Positions 48,248 to 56,879 of a stretch of DNA of 64,000 nucleotides are shown in pieces. The first letter of the stretch is position 1; every line of letters begins with the position of its first letter. Source of the stretch: Phenylobacterium haematophilum (GTDB lineage Bacteria > Pseudomonadota > Alphaproteobacteria > Caulobacterales > Caulobacteraceae); the NCBI RefSeq assembly GCF_014196295.1, contig NZ_JACIDK010000001.1, forward strand, positions 1 to 64,000. Direction: 5' to 3'. The notes under the pieces are model-generated. The model ran no database searches and had not been told where the DNA came from. It saw only the letters and a program-made list of their open reading frames with translations. Both the position numbers and the translations under genes were made by a program.

Positions 48248-48565
48248 ATGAAACTGATCGCCATCGCCCTGACGTCTGCTGGTTTGCTGGCCGCGGCCGG
48301 TTCGGCCTCCGCCGCCGTCAGCGACGTGGAATACCTGAAGGCCAATCGCTGCCGCGGACTGGCCGCCTCCGGGATTGCCACCGTCGACACCGCCTCGATG
48401 GACGCTTTCATCAAGAGCGAAGGTCGCACCCGCAACGCCTTCGTCACCGACCGCGGCAAGTCAGAGTTCGACAAGGCCAAGCGCGAGGGCAAGACCGACA
48501 ACACCGACCGCAAGGCGCGTCTCGTCGCCGAACTGAACGGCCCCTGCCAGGCCTACAAGGGCTAA
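48248..48565 (+). CDS. Secreted small protein of unknown function
   Basis: A 105-aa protein with a signal peptide (KLIAIALTSAGLLAAAGSAS then AA). The mature part has two Cys (NRCRGL and GPCQAYK) that could form a disulfide, with a helical lysine-rich middle (FIKSEGRTRNAFVTDRGKSE). GAGGGAGTTACGCC precedes the ATG. A strong terminator follows, so it is monocistronic. Family not recognised. Confidence 0.78.
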   Translation: MKLIAIALTSAGLLAAAGSASAAVSDVEYLKANRCRGLAASGIATVDTASMDAFIKSEGRTRNAFVTDRGKSEFDKAKREGKTDNTDRKARLVAELNGPCQAYKG

Positions 48566-48610
48566 CGCCTGACCGCCCGCTGGTCCCCACCCGGCAGTCG
48601 CTTCCAGACT

Positions 48611-48649
48611 GAGCGCCCGAGTCCCCCGGCCGGGCGCTCTTTTCTTTTT
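48611..48649 (+). terminator. Rho-independent terminator
   Basis: GAGCGCCCG, an 11-base loop, CGGGCGCTC, then a T-rich run of ten bases broken by one C. It closes the secreted-protein gene and lies before the phospholipase D-like gene. Confidence 0.88.
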
Positions 48650-48716
48650 GCTGCGGAACCAGGCTTGGCCGTACGCTTTGATGGGTGGAGGCCGTAGCTG
48701 GGCGATAGGGTCGGTG

Positions 48717-50174
48717 ATGGATTTGTTGAGGCCCGGCGAGACGTGCTGGCGCAAAGAACGCGCGGGCCGAGCCGCCTTTCTGGTCGATACCGAGGCCTAT
48801 TTCACCGCAGTCTTCGAGGCGCTACGCAAGGCGCGCCGATCGGTCTTGCTGCTGGGATGGGGGTTCGATCCGCGCGCGCGGCTGTTTCCAGACGGTTTCG
48901 ATGGACCAGCCGATCCGGACGAGGTGGGCCGCATCCTGGTGGCGCTGTCGAAGGCGCGGCCGGACCTCGATATCCGCGTGCTGATCTGGAAGTCGGCGCT
49001 GCCCATCGCCGCCAGCCAGCAGTTCTTCCCGCACAGGGCGCGCAAATGGTTCCGCGGCACAGGCGTCAAGTTCTGGCTGGACGACCACGTGCCATTCGGC
49101 GCCTGTCACCATCAGAAGGTGCTGGTGGTCGACGACGCGCTGGCCTTTTGCGGCGGCGGCGACATCAGCGTCGATCGGTGGGACACGCCGGGCCACCTGG
49201 AGCACGATCCGCGCCGGATCATGCCCGACCAACACCATCACGCGCCCCGCCACGAGGTGATGATGATGGTGGATGGCGCAGCGGCGCAGGCCTTGGGCGA
49301 CCTAGCCCGGGAACGCTGGCGGCGCGCCACCGGCGAGGCGCTGCCCAAGCCGGAGCCGACCGGCGAGGATCCCTGGCCCGTCTACGTCCCCGCGCACCTG
49401 AGCAATGTCGACGTCTCGATCCAGCGCACCGAGCCGGCCTGGGACGAGCGTCCCGCCGTCACTGAAATCCGCCGCCTGACCCTGGAGTCGATCCTGGAGG
49501 CGAAGTCGTTGATCTATCTGGAGAACCAGTACTTCGCATCACCGCTCTACGCCGCAGCGCTGGCCAAGCGGTTGGCCGAGCCGGATGGTCCCGAGGTGGT
49601 GCTGATCTCAACCGGCCAAAGTCCCAGTTGGTTCGACCAACTGACCATGGACCGCGCCCGATCGAACATGCTCTGGCGACTGCGTGCGGCCGACGTCTTC
49701 GGGCGGTTCCGGGCTTGGTATCCGACCACCCCGGCCGGAACCAAGATCATCGTGCACTCGAAAGTGACGATCATCGACGAGCAACTGGCGCGGGTGGGGT
49801 CGGCGAACCTCAACAACCGTTCGGGCGGCTTCGACACCGAGGTCGAACTGGGCGTGCAGGTCGACGACGGCGGCGAGGAACTGACTATCGGGGCGCTGCG
49901 CGACCGGCTGATCGGGCACTTCCTTGGCTGCACGGGCGATGCGGTGGCCAAGGCGCGGGCCGAGCGCCGCGGCATGATCTCGGCGATCGAGTTTCTCAAC
50001 ACCGAAGGGCGTTTGTCGCCGATCCTGCCGATGAAGCAGACGCCCCTCGGCGAGATCATCGCCACCTATCACCTCGGCGACCCCTACGGCGTGGGCGATT
50101 CGTGGCGGGCCGACAGGCGGCGGGGCCTGCTCTACACCGAGGATCCGCTCCACACCCGGTTCATGCCACGCTGA
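48717..50174 (+). CDS. Phospholipase D-like (PLD superfamily) protein
   Basis: A 485-aa protein with two HKD motifs: HHQKVLVVDDALAFCGGGDI (residues ~135-155) and IVHSKVTIIDEQLARVGSAN (~345-365), each followed by the G(G/S)xN-type segment. Cardiolipin synthase/PLD-like phosphatidyltransferases share this layout, but no membrane helices are seen. ATG 48717 (MDLLRPGE) fits best. It converges on an EEP-family gene with a 14-base overlap; PLD and EEP genes are frequent partners. Confidence 0.88.
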   Translation: MDLLRPGETCWRKERAGRAAFLVDTEAYFTAVFEALRKARRSVLLLGWGFDPRARLFPDGFDGPADPDEVGRILVALSKARPDLDIRVLIWKSALPIAASQQFFPHRARKWFRGTGVKFWLDDHVPFGACHHQKVLVVDDALAFCGGGDISVDRWDTPGHLEHDPRRIMPDQHHHAPRHEVMMMVDGAAAQALGDLARERWRRATGEALPKPEPTGEDPWPVYVPAHLSNVDVSIQRTEPAWDERPAVTEIRRLTLESILEAKSLIYLENQYFASPLYAAALAKRLAEPDGPEVVLISTGQSPSWFDQLTMDRARSNMLWRLRAADVFGRFRAWYPTTPAGTKIIVHSKVTIIDEQLARVGSANLNNRSGGFDTEVELGVQVDDGGEELTIGALRDRLIGHFLGCTGDAVAKARAERRGMISAIEFLNTEGRLSPILPMKQTPLGEIIATYHLGDPYGVGDSWRADRRRGLLYTEDPLHTRFMPR

Positions 50175-50892
50175 AGTCCATCACCAGCGGCAGGTGGTCG
50201 GAGGCCGCGCGAGTCAAGGGATCGAACGGCACGAAGACATTCTCCACCTTGATCTCCGGGCTGACGAATATGTGGTCGATGCGCAGCACCGGCAGGGCCG
50301 ATGGAAAGGTCGAGGTCGGCGACCTATGCGGCGACAGTCGCCGTGCCGCGGCCAGCTTGGCCGCCAGGGTGCGGTAGACCACTGACGACCCGGTGGCGTT
50401 GAAGTCGCCGAGCAGGATCGTAGGCCCTTGGCGCATCGGATGGCCGAGCCAGGAAGGGCCAGCCAGCCAGGCCGCCTGGATCTGCTGCTCGCGCGGCACC
50501 AGGCCCAGGTGGGTGTTGATCACCTGCACCGGGCGTCCCTCGACCTCGACCGAAATCCAGACCGCGCCTCGCGGCTCCAGCCGCGGGATCGGCGCGTAGC
50601 CGGGCAGGGGGCCGGTCTGGATCATACGCTCCGGATATGTGGTGAGGATGGCGTCGCCATAGAGCTCCTCCTCGACCCGCAGCGCGGGGTGGAAGTGGAA
50701 GGCCATCTTCAGCCGGCGTGCGATCTGGTGGGCCTGATCGACGCCGCCTGTACGCGCCCGACCGACGTCCAGTTCCTGCAAGGCGACGATGTCGGGTTCG
50801 AGTTGCGCGATCACCTCGGCGACGCGGCCGACGTCCAGGCGCCGATCCGTGCCGACGCAGCGGTGTACGTTGTAGGTGAGGATGCGCGGCAT
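50161..50892 (-). CDS. Endonuclease/exonuclease/phosphatase family protein
   Basis: A 243-aa EEP-fold metallohydrolase: LTYNVHRCVGTDRRLDVGRV, DIVALQELDVGRART (catalytic Glu), VINTHLGLV, ILLGDFNATGSS, and RIDHIFVSPEI...ASDHLPLVMDF at the end. No signal peptide. ATG 50892 gives the normal family N terminus (PRILTYNVH). Substrate may be a phosphodiester of lipid or nucleic acid; linkage to PLD suggests lipid. Confidence 0.88.
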   Translation of the reverse strand: MPRILTYNVHRCVGTDRRLDVGRVAEVIAQLEPDIVALQELDVGRARTGGVDQAHQIARRLKMAFHFHPALRVEEELYGDAILTTYPERMIQTGPLPGYAPIPRLEPRGAVWISVEVEGRPVQVINTHLGLVPREQQIQAAWLAGPSWLGHPMRQGPTILLGDFNATGSSVVYRTLAAKLAAARRLSPHRSPTSTFPSALPVLRIDHIFVSPEIKVENVFVPFDPLTRAASDHLPLVMDFSVA

Positions 50893-51002
50893 GGGGCCCA
50901 GGGATGCACGCCGCGAGGGCGCGACGCAACGGCTCCAACGCTGGCGCACGGCGAAGGTTCGCGAGATACCTGAAGGTAAGGTGCAAGTTCCAAGGGGGAG
51001 TA

Positions 51003-51380
51003 ATGCTGTTGCTGGTCAGTTTCCTGGCTCAGGCCGTTCAGTCGACCGACTTGGCGGACGCGCCCAAGCCGCCGGAGCCGTTCGTGATCACCGCGCCGCC
51101 CTGGCGCAGCCGCGCGACAGGCGACGACGTCGCGCGGGTGTATCCGCGTGATGCGCTTCGGAGGGGTATAGAGGCGAGGGCGACAGTGGAGTGCCGGGTC
51201 GCGGCGGACGGGCGCATGAGCGATTGCACGCTGGTGTCCGTGGAGCCGCCAGGGCTTGGCTTTGAGGAGGCGGCGCTCAAACTGACCCCGCGCTTCCGCA
51301 TGCATCTCACGACTCCGGACGGGATGTCCGTCGTCGGCGGCACGATCCGGATGCCCCTGCGGTTCTCATTGCCTCGCTGA
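51003..51380 (+). CDS. TonB C-terminal domain protein, short form
   Basis: A 125-aa protein: a short hydrophobic N terminus (MLLLVSFLAQAVQS) then a TonB-type domain (VYPRDALRRGIEARATVECR, GRMSDCTLVSVEPPGLGFEE, AALKLTPRFRM). It lacks the long Pro-rich linker of full TonB, so it may be periplasmic and act without ExbBD. GGGGGAG precedes the ATG. Two Cys flank the central strands. Confidence 0.8.
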   Translation: MLLLVSFLAQAVQSTDLADAPKPPEPFVITAPPWRSRATGDDVARVYPRDALRRGIEARATVECRVAADGRMSDCTLVSVEPPGLGFEEAALKLTPRFRMHLTTPDGMSVVGGTIRMPLRFSLPR

Positions 51381-51407
51381 GCGGGAGCAACTGAACCGCG
51401 ACAAGTT

Positions 51408-51441
51408 GATGTGACGTTGACGTAAGCGTCATCTTCACATC
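51408..51441. promoter_or_regulatory. Nested inverted repeats upstream of the acyl-CoA dehydrogenase operon
   Basis: The inner element TTGACGTAAGCGTCAT (51417-51432) resembles the LiuR-type (MerR family) ACGT-centred operator of acyl-CoA catabolic genes. It is framed by outer arms GATGTGA (51408-51414) and TCACATC (51435-51441). It lies ~70-100 bases before the ATG of the large subunit gene. Confidence 0.55.
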
Positions 51442-51510
51442 GTCACGCGACGCGCGTATGGTCCGCGGCCAACGACATACGCTGTAAATGCTCGCGCCTG
51501 GGAGCCGCCT

Positions 51511-52713
51511 ATGAACCTCGACTTTTCGCCTGAAGACGCCGCATTCCGTGAGGAGGCCCGCACCTTCATCGCCCAGAACTATCCCAAGGAACTGCGCGAG
51601 AAGCAGGATCGCGGCGAGGAGTTGAGCAAGGAGGACTATCTCTCCTGGCACCGCATTCTGGCCAAGAAGGGCTGGGCGACGCCGTCGTGGCCGGTGGAGT
51701 TCGGCGGCACCGGCTGGACCCCGACCCAGAAGTACATATGGTCCGAAGAGCAAGCCCGCGCCGACACCCTGGGCATCCTGCCTTTCGGCGTCTCGATGCT
51801 GGCCCCGGTGATCTACACCTTCGGCACCCAGGAGCAGAAAGAGAAGTTCCTGCCGGGCATCCGCGACGGCCTCGTGTGGTGGTGCCAGGGCTATTCGGAG
51901 CCGGGCGCCGGTTCGGACCTGGCTTCGCTGAAGACCAAGGCCGAGCGCGTCACCGGAGACGACAGCAAGGAATATTATATCGTCAACGGCCAGAAGACGT
52001 GGACGACGCTGGGCCAGCACGCCGACTGGGGCTTCTTCCTGGTCCGCACCGACCCGGACGCCAAGCCGCAGTCGGGCATCTCGTTCCTGCTGATCGACAT
52101 GAAGACCCCGGGTATCGAGGTGCGTCGCATCACGACCCTGGAAGGCGGCCATGAGGTCAACGACGTCTTCCTCGACAATGTGAAGGTGCCGGTCGAGAAC
52201 CGCGTGTTCCACGAGAATCAGGGGTGGACCTGCGCCAAGGCGCTACTCGCCCACGAGCGCACCGGCATCGCCGGCGTCGCCCGCTCGAAGCGCGGCCTTG
52301 AGAAGGTCCGCGAGATCGCCGGGACCGAGCGTTCGGACGCCGGCGGCGCGCTGCTGGCCGACCCGTTCTTCAAGCGCAAGGTGGCCGAACTGGAGATCGA
52401 CCTGACAGCGCTCGAGTTCACCGAACTGCGCACCCTGGCCGGCGAGAGCAGCGGCAAGGGCCCGGGTCCGGAAAGCTCGATCCTCAAGATCAAGGGCACC
52501 GAGATCCAGCAGCGCCTGACCGAACTGGTGCTGGAGGCGGTCGGCCACTACGGCGCGCCGTACCTGCGCGACCTGGGTCACAACGCCAACATCGGCCCCG
52601 ACTACGCCGACGGCGTGGCCGGCGATTACTTCAACATGCGCAAGACCTCCATCTACGGCGGGTCGAACGAGATCCAGCGCAACATCATCGCCAAGATGGT
52701 GCTGGGCCTCTAA
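51511..52713 (+). CDS. pimC: Acyl-CoA dehydrogenase, large subunit (PimC-like)
   Basis: A 400-aa flavoprotein. DFSPEDAAFREEARTFIAQN at the N terminus, YSEPGAGSDLASLKTKAERV (FAD/substrate signature ~130), NGQKTWTTLGQHADWGF and the C-terminal YGGSNEIQRNIIAKMVLGL. It pairs with the next gene, as pimeloyl-CoA dehydrogenase PimC/PimD and similar heteromeric enzymes do; the second subunit often carries an altered active site. A LiuR-like operator precedes it. Confidence 0.8.
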   Translation: MNLDFSPEDAAFREEARTFIAQNYPKELREKQDRGEELSKEDYLSWHRILAKKGWATPSWPVEFGGTGWTPTQKYIWSEEQARADTLGILPFGVSMLAPVIYTFGTQEQKEKFLPGIRDGLVWWCQGYSEPGAGSDLASLKTKAERVTGDDSKEYYIVNGQKTWTTLGQHADWGFFLVRTDPDAKPQSGISFLLIDMKTPGIEVRRITTLEGGHEVNDVFLDNVKVPVENRVFHENQGWTCAKALLAHERTGIAGVARSKRGLEKVREIAGTERSDAGGALLADPFFKRKVAELEIDLTALEFTELRTLAGESSGKGPGPESSILKIKGTEIQQRLTELVLEAVGHYGAPYLRDLGHNANIGPDYADGVAGDYFNMRKTSIYGGSNEIQRNIIAKMVLGL

Positions 52714-52798
52714 GCGCCGATCGTCATAAGTCACATAACAACGCCTATTTCCCGCCTGGGCCGGAGCGCCTGGGCGGGGTGCTGCACGGGGAAACCAG

Positions 52799-53944
52799 AT
52801 GGATTTCAGCTTCACCGAAGAACAGTCGATGCTGCGCGACACCGTCGCGAGCTATCTGGCCGACCACTACAGCTTCGAGCAGCGCCGTGACGCGCTGAAG
52901 ACCGAGCCGGGCTGGCGCCCGAACGTCTGGAAGGCCTTCGCCGAGGAACTCGGCATCCTGGGCGCGCCGTTCGCCGAGGAACTGGGCGGCCTGGGCGGCG
53001 GCTCGACCGAAAACATGGTCATCATGGAAGAGCTGGGCAAAGCCCTGGTGGTCGAGCCCTACCTCGGCACCGTGGTGATCGGCGGCGGCTTCCTGAAGCA
53101 TTCCGGCTATGCCGGCGCCAGCGACCTGATCGGCGGCATCATCGGCGGCGAGACGATCATCGCCTTCGCCTATGCCGAGCCGCAGGCCCGCTACACTTGG
53201 CAGGACCTGAAGACCACCGCCAAGAAGGACGGCGGCGGCTACGTCCTCAACGGCCACAAGGCCGTGGTCATCGGCGCGCCGTACGCCACGCACCTGATCG
53301 TCACCGCCCGCACCGGCGGCGGCCAGCGCGACGCCCAGGGCGTCTCGGTGTTCATCGTGCCGAAGAACGCCAAGGGCGTGACGACGCGCGATTACCCGAC
53401 CGTCGACGGCTTCCGCGCCTCGGAAGTCACCTTCGAGAACGTTTCGGTCGGCGCCGACGCGCTGATCGGCACGGAAGGCGCCGCCCTTCCGCTGGTCGAG
53501 AAGGTGATCGACGAAGCCATCGTCGCCACCTGCGCCGAAGCCTGCGGCGTGTTCCGGAAGCTGCATGAAGGCACGCTGGAATACACCAAGCAGCGCAAGC
53601 AGTTCGGCCAGCCGATCAGCCAGTTCCAAGTGCTGCAGCACCGAATGGTCGACATGTTCATCAACCTCGAGCAATCGATCTCGATGACCTACATGGCCGA
53701 CATCAAGCTCAGCGACAGCGACGTCGAGCGGGCCAAGGGCGCGGCGGCGGCCAAGGTGCAGATCGGCAAGGCGGCCAAGTTCATCGGTCAGAACGCCATC
53801 CAGTTGCACGGAGGCATGGGCATGACCGACGAGATGGCCATCGGCCACTACTTCAAGCGCGCCACCATGATCGAGAGCGCCTTCGGCTCGACCGATCACA
53901 ACCTGGCCCGCTACGAGACCCTGAGCCTCGGCGCGGCGGCGTAA
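52799..53944 (+). CDS. pimD: Acyl-CoA dehydrogenase, small subunit (PimD-like)
   Basis: A 381-aa acyl-CoA dehydrogenase-fold protein: DFSFTEEQSMLRDTVASYLA, FAEELGGLGGGSTENMVIME, NGHKAVVIGAPYATHLIVTA, and IQLHGGMGMTDEMAIGHYFK near the C terminus. It is shorter in the substrate loop than its partner. 85 bases separate the two genes, and a terminator follows this one, so they form a two-gene operon. Specific substrate (pimeloyl-CoA, dicarboxylyl or branched acyl-CoA) is inferred only. Confidence 0.8.
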   Translation: MDFSFTEEQSMLRDTVASYLADHYSFEQRRDALKTEPGWRPNVWKAFAEELGILGAPFAEELGGLGGGSTENMVIMEELGKALVVEPYLGTVVIGGGFLKHSGYAGASDLIGGIIGGETIIAFAYAEPQARYTWQDLKTTAKKDGGGYVLNGHKAVVIGAPYATHLIVTARTGGGQRDAQGVSVFIVPKNAKGVTTRDYPTVDGFRASEVTFENVSVGADALIGTEGAALPLVEKVIDEAIVATCAEACGVFRKLHEGTLEYTKQRKQFGQPISQFQVLQHRMVDMFINLEQSISMTYMADIKLSDSDVERAKGAAAAKVQIGKAAKFIGQNAIQLHGGMGMTDEMAIGHYFKRATMIESAFGSTDHNLARYETLSLGAAA

Positions 53945-53968
53945 GCCCGCGCGCATGGCGGATATCGA

Positions 53969-53996
53969 GGCGGCGCTCTTCGGGCGCCGCCTTTTT
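53969..53996 (+). terminator. Rho-independent terminator of the acyl-CoA dehydrogenase operon
   Basis: GGCGGCGC, 7-base loop, GCGCCGCC, then TTTTT. It lies 25 bases after the stop of the small-subunit gene. Confidence 0.88.
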
Positions 53997-54002
53997 CGTG
54001 CG

Positions 54003-54752
54003 TCACAGCAAGGTGCGTTGCCGCGGCGGGGGCGCGGCCTGGATTTCGATCTTGCCGCGACGACGCAACTCGGTCTCGGCGGAGAAGCGGAGGTTGGGGT
54101 CTCTATCTCGGGCGAAGCTGTGCAGGAGGTCGGTTGCGACCTCGGTCCACGGCCGCCCACGTTCCGGGCCCGTCGGCACGCGGGGGAGCAGTCCCGGCTC
54201 GTCGCTCCAGGCCAGCAGTTGGTCGACGGACGCCTCGTTCAGCATATCGCGCAGGTGGTGCGCGGTGACGTAAGCGTCCGGCATAGCCCGGTGCGCGGGC
54301 AGGCCGGTCTGACGATCCAACCCCTGGGGCATGCGCTGGTACCGGAGCAGTTGGTTCGAATAACCGGGCAAGTCCGGCCATAGGCGCAAGGCGCACTTCC
54401 AGGTGCAGATCCATCGGGCCCCGCCGCTCAGCGCAGGCGTGCAGTAACGCTGCTCGAAAGCCGCCCGGTGCGCGGCCAGCGCCAGGACGCCATCGGCGGG
54501 GCGCAGGACGTCCGGCGCCGCCTCGCGCCAGAACGGAGCGCCCACGACATCGCCGTCCATGATGTGGTGAACCGCCATTGTGGCGGTCGAGATGGGGCGG
54601 CCCGGATTGACGAATTTCGCGCCGCGTTCTTCGTTCACGGACCATCGGCCGTCCGGACCCAGGACGACGTCCTGCCAGCCGATTTCGCAGACCTCATAGG
54701 CCGAGGCGCCTGACGTCTCCAAGTCGATGACGCGGATGCGGAGCGTGGACAT
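54003..54752 (-). CDS. 3'-5' exonuclease, DnaQ-like (DEDD)
   Basis: A 249-aa nuclease: RIRVIDLETSGASAYEVCEI (ExoI, D-x-E), MAVHHIMDGDVVG, VLALAAHRAAFEQRYC (ExoII region; canonical Asn/His-Asn is here AHRA) and AMPDAYVTAHHLRDML (ExoIII, with Asp and His). The C-terminal ~60 residues are basic (LRRRGKIEIQAAPPP). A role in RNA or DNA trimming is inferred. It stands alone between two unrelated units. Confidence 0.82.
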   Translation of the reverse strand: MSTLRIRVIDLETSGASAYEVCEIGWQDVVLGPDGRWSVNEERGAKFVNPGRPISTATMAVHHIMDGDVVGAPFWREAAPDVLRPADGVLALAAHRAAFEQRYCTPALSGGARWICTWKCALRLWPDLPGYSNQLLRYQRMPQGLDRQTGLPAHRAMPDAYVTAHHLRDMLNEASVDQLLAWSDEPGLLPRVPTGPERGRPWTEVATDLLHSFARDRDPNLRFSAETELRRRGKIEIQAAPPPRQRTLL

Positions 54753-54864
54753 TCATCCAATATGGTCGCGCCGGGCCGCTCTGCCGGAAAAAGTTCGCGT
54801 GGGATGTCGGGACGGGAGGGGGGCCTTCGTCCTAGGCTCAGACCCATCCCCCAGGAGTGATCCC

Positions 54865-55293
54865 ATGCGAATGATCTTTGTGAACCTGCCGGTGAAGAGC
54901 GTGGCCGCCTCCCGCGCATTCTTCGGCGCTCTCGGCTTTTCGTTCAACGAGCAGTTCTGCAGCGAAAACACCGCCTGCATGGTCATCGAGGAGAACATCT
55001 TCGCGATGCTGTTGGAGCATGAGCGTTTCCAGGACTTCATCAACGGCGACATCGCCGACGCTCACAAGGCGACGGAGGTGCTGACCTGCCTCTCCGCCGC
55101 CAGCCGGGCCGAGGTCGACGGCCTGCTGAGCAAGGCGCTGGCGGCGGGTGGCAAGCCCTGGAAGCCGGTCCTGGACATGGGCCCGATGTACGGCTGCAGC
55201 TTCCAGGACCTCGACGGGCATGTCTGGGAGGTGATGTTCATGGATCAGGCCGCAATGGCCGAGGGCGGGGCGCCGGAGGCGGCGAACGCCTAA
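54865..55293 (+). CDS. VOC family (glyoxalase/bleomycin-resistance-like) protein
   Basis: A 142-aa protein: RMIFVNLPVKSVAASRAFFG, ALGFSFNEQFCSENTACMVI, FAMLLEHERFQDFI, and YGCSFQDLDGHVWEVMFMDQ, the typical two beta-alpha-beta-beta-beta repeats with metal-ligand His/Glu near the end. CAGGAG before ATG 54865 decides the start. Substrate unknown. Confidence 0.87.
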   Translation: MRMIFVNLPVKSVAASRAFFGALGFSFNEQFCSENTACMVIEENIFAMLLEHERFQDFINGDIADAHKATEVLTCLSAASRAEVDGLLSKALAAGGKPWKPVLDMGPMYGCSFQDLDGHVWEVMFMDQAAMAEGGAPEAANA

Positions 55294-55296
55294 GGG

Positions 55297-55878
55297 TCAG
55301 CCGAAGATGGCCGCCAGCCGTGCGTGCTCGGCGGCCATCTCGGCGCGGAAGCTGTCCTTCGACCACAGCCGGTAGTCGCCCTGGGCGTAGGCCTGGGCGT
55401 TGCGCCAGTAGAGGAAGGCGTTCAGCGCATTGGCGCGGCGGCTGTCGCGGGTCTTGGTCGCCGCGCCGGGCGAACCCATGACGATCGAGTTCGGCGGGAT
55501 CACCGTGCCTTCCTTAAGGAAGCTGCCGCCGGCGACGATCGAGCCCGCGCCGACCACGCAGCCGTCCATAATCGTCGCGCCGATGCCGATCAGGCAGTTG
55601 TCGCCGATATCGCAGCCGTGCAGCGTGACGTGGTGCGTGATCGAGCAGTTCTCGCCCACGATGGTCGGGGTCCCCGAGCCGACATGGATCATCACAAAGT
55701 CCTGGATGTTGGTCCGCCGGCCGATCACGACCTTTTGGCTCTCGGCGCGGGCCACGACGTTGCACCAGATCGAGGCCTCCGGCGCGATCTCCACCGCGCC
55801 GAATATTCGCGCCGAGGGGTCGATCCAGGCCGAACCGTGATCTTGGACGTCGGGGCCTAGGAAGGGGGCGGCGGTCAT
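55297..55878 (-). CDS. Gamma-carbonic-anhydrase-like hexapeptide-repeat protein
   Basis: A 193-aa left-handed beta-helix protein: SIWCNVVARAESQKVVIGRR, TNIQDFVMIHVGSGTPTIVG, CSITHHVTLHGCDIGDNCLI with the metal-binding His residues. It belongs to the gamma-CA/PaaY/CaiE group; the first ligand lies in the MIHV/ITHHVTLHG segment. ATG 55878 gives the family start. Actual CO2 hydration activity cannot be assured. Confidence 0.86.
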   Translation of the reverse strand: MTAAPFLGPDVQDHGSAWIDPSARIFGAVEIAPEASIWCNVVARAESQKVVIGRRTNIQDFVMIHVGSGTPTIVGENCSITHHVTLHGCDIGDNCLIGIGATIMDGCVVGAGSIVAGGSFLKEGTVIPPNSIVMGSPGAATKTRDSRRANALNAFLYWRNAQAYAQGDYRLWSKDSFRAEMAAEHARLAAIFG

Positions 55879-55985
55879 GTCTGGAACTCCGGGCTCGAAC
55901 TGGGCGCCACAATCGGGGATTTCCCAAACGTCGCACAAGCCGCGCACTTGCCAAACGCGGTCCAACCGCGCCTAACCGCCAGGTC

Positions 55986-56879
55986 ATGGCCCTTCGCGAC
56001 TTCGCCCTCCTGGTCTTCGTCTGTCTGTTGTGGGCGACCAACAACATCGTCTCGAAGTACGTGGTCGCCTATCTGCACGCTCCGCCGCTGTTCTATGCGG
56101 CGGTTCGCTTCATCATCGTGGCGGCGGCGGTGTTCCCCTGGCTGCGCAACCCGCCGCGGCCGCTGTGGCGGCTGCTGCTGATCGCGGTCTGCATGGGGGC
56201 CGGCTCGTTCGCCTTCATGTTCATTGCGCTGAAGACCGCCAGCCCATCGTCGGCCGCGATCGTGAGTCAGCTCATGGTGCCGACCACGACCTTCCTGTCA
56301 TTCATGCTGCTGGGCGAACGGCTGAACCGTCGCCGCCTGCTGGGCATCAGCCTGACCCTGGTCGGCGCCCTGGCGGTGATGTGGGATCCGCACGGCTTCA
56401 CCCTGACCGGCGGCCTGGCGTTCGTGCTGGTTTCGGTCGTGCTGGGCTCGCTCGGCTCGGTGCTGATGAAGCAGATGGAAGGGGTCAAGCCTCTGCAGTT
56501 CCAGGCCTGGGTCGGAGTGGCCTCGGCCGCCGTGCTGATCCCGATGTCGCTGATCTTCGAGCCGGGCGGCGTCGAAACCGGCCTGGCCATCGGTTGGCGG
56601 TTCTGGGCCGCGGTGATCTTCTCGGCCCTGGTGGTGTCTGTATTCGGCCACACTGCCTACTACTGGCTGATCCAGCGCTATGAGGCGAACCTGATCTCGC
56701 CGTTGACCCTGATGACGCCGCTGGCCACCATCGGCCTTGGAGTCGTCATCACCCACGACCCGTTCGACGCACGCATGGCATTTGGCGCCGCGGTGGCGCT
56801 GGCGGGCGTTCTGATCATCGCCATGAGGCCCAACCAGATCATGCTGCTGCTGCTCAACCTGCGGGGACGGGCCCGATGA
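55986..56879 (+). CDS. DMT family transporter (EamA)
   Basis: A 297-aa protein with ten predicted membrane helices in two EamA repeats (ALRDFALLVFVCLLWATNNI; ALKTASPSSAAIVSQLMVPT; TAYYWLIQRYEANLISPLTL). It exports or imports a small metabolite. Its stop overlaps the amidase start (ATGA), so transporter, amidase and GNAT form one operon. The link to amidase suggests peptide or cell-wall recycling; that is inference. Confidence 0.88.
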   Translation: MALRDFALLVFVCLLWATNNIVSKYVVAYLHAPPLFYAAVRFIIVAAAVFPWLRNPPRPLWRLLLIAVCMGAGSFAFMFIALKTASPSSAAIVSQLMVPTTTFLSFMLLGERLNRRRLLGISLTLVGALAVMWDPHGFTLTGGLAFVLVSVVLGSLGSVLMKQMEGVKPLQFQAWVGVASAAVLIPMSLIFEPGGVETGLAIGWRFWAAVIFSALVVSVFGHTAYYWLIQRYEANLISPLTLMTPLATIGLGVVITHDPFDARMAFGAAVALAGVLIIAMRPNQIMLLLLNLRGRAR

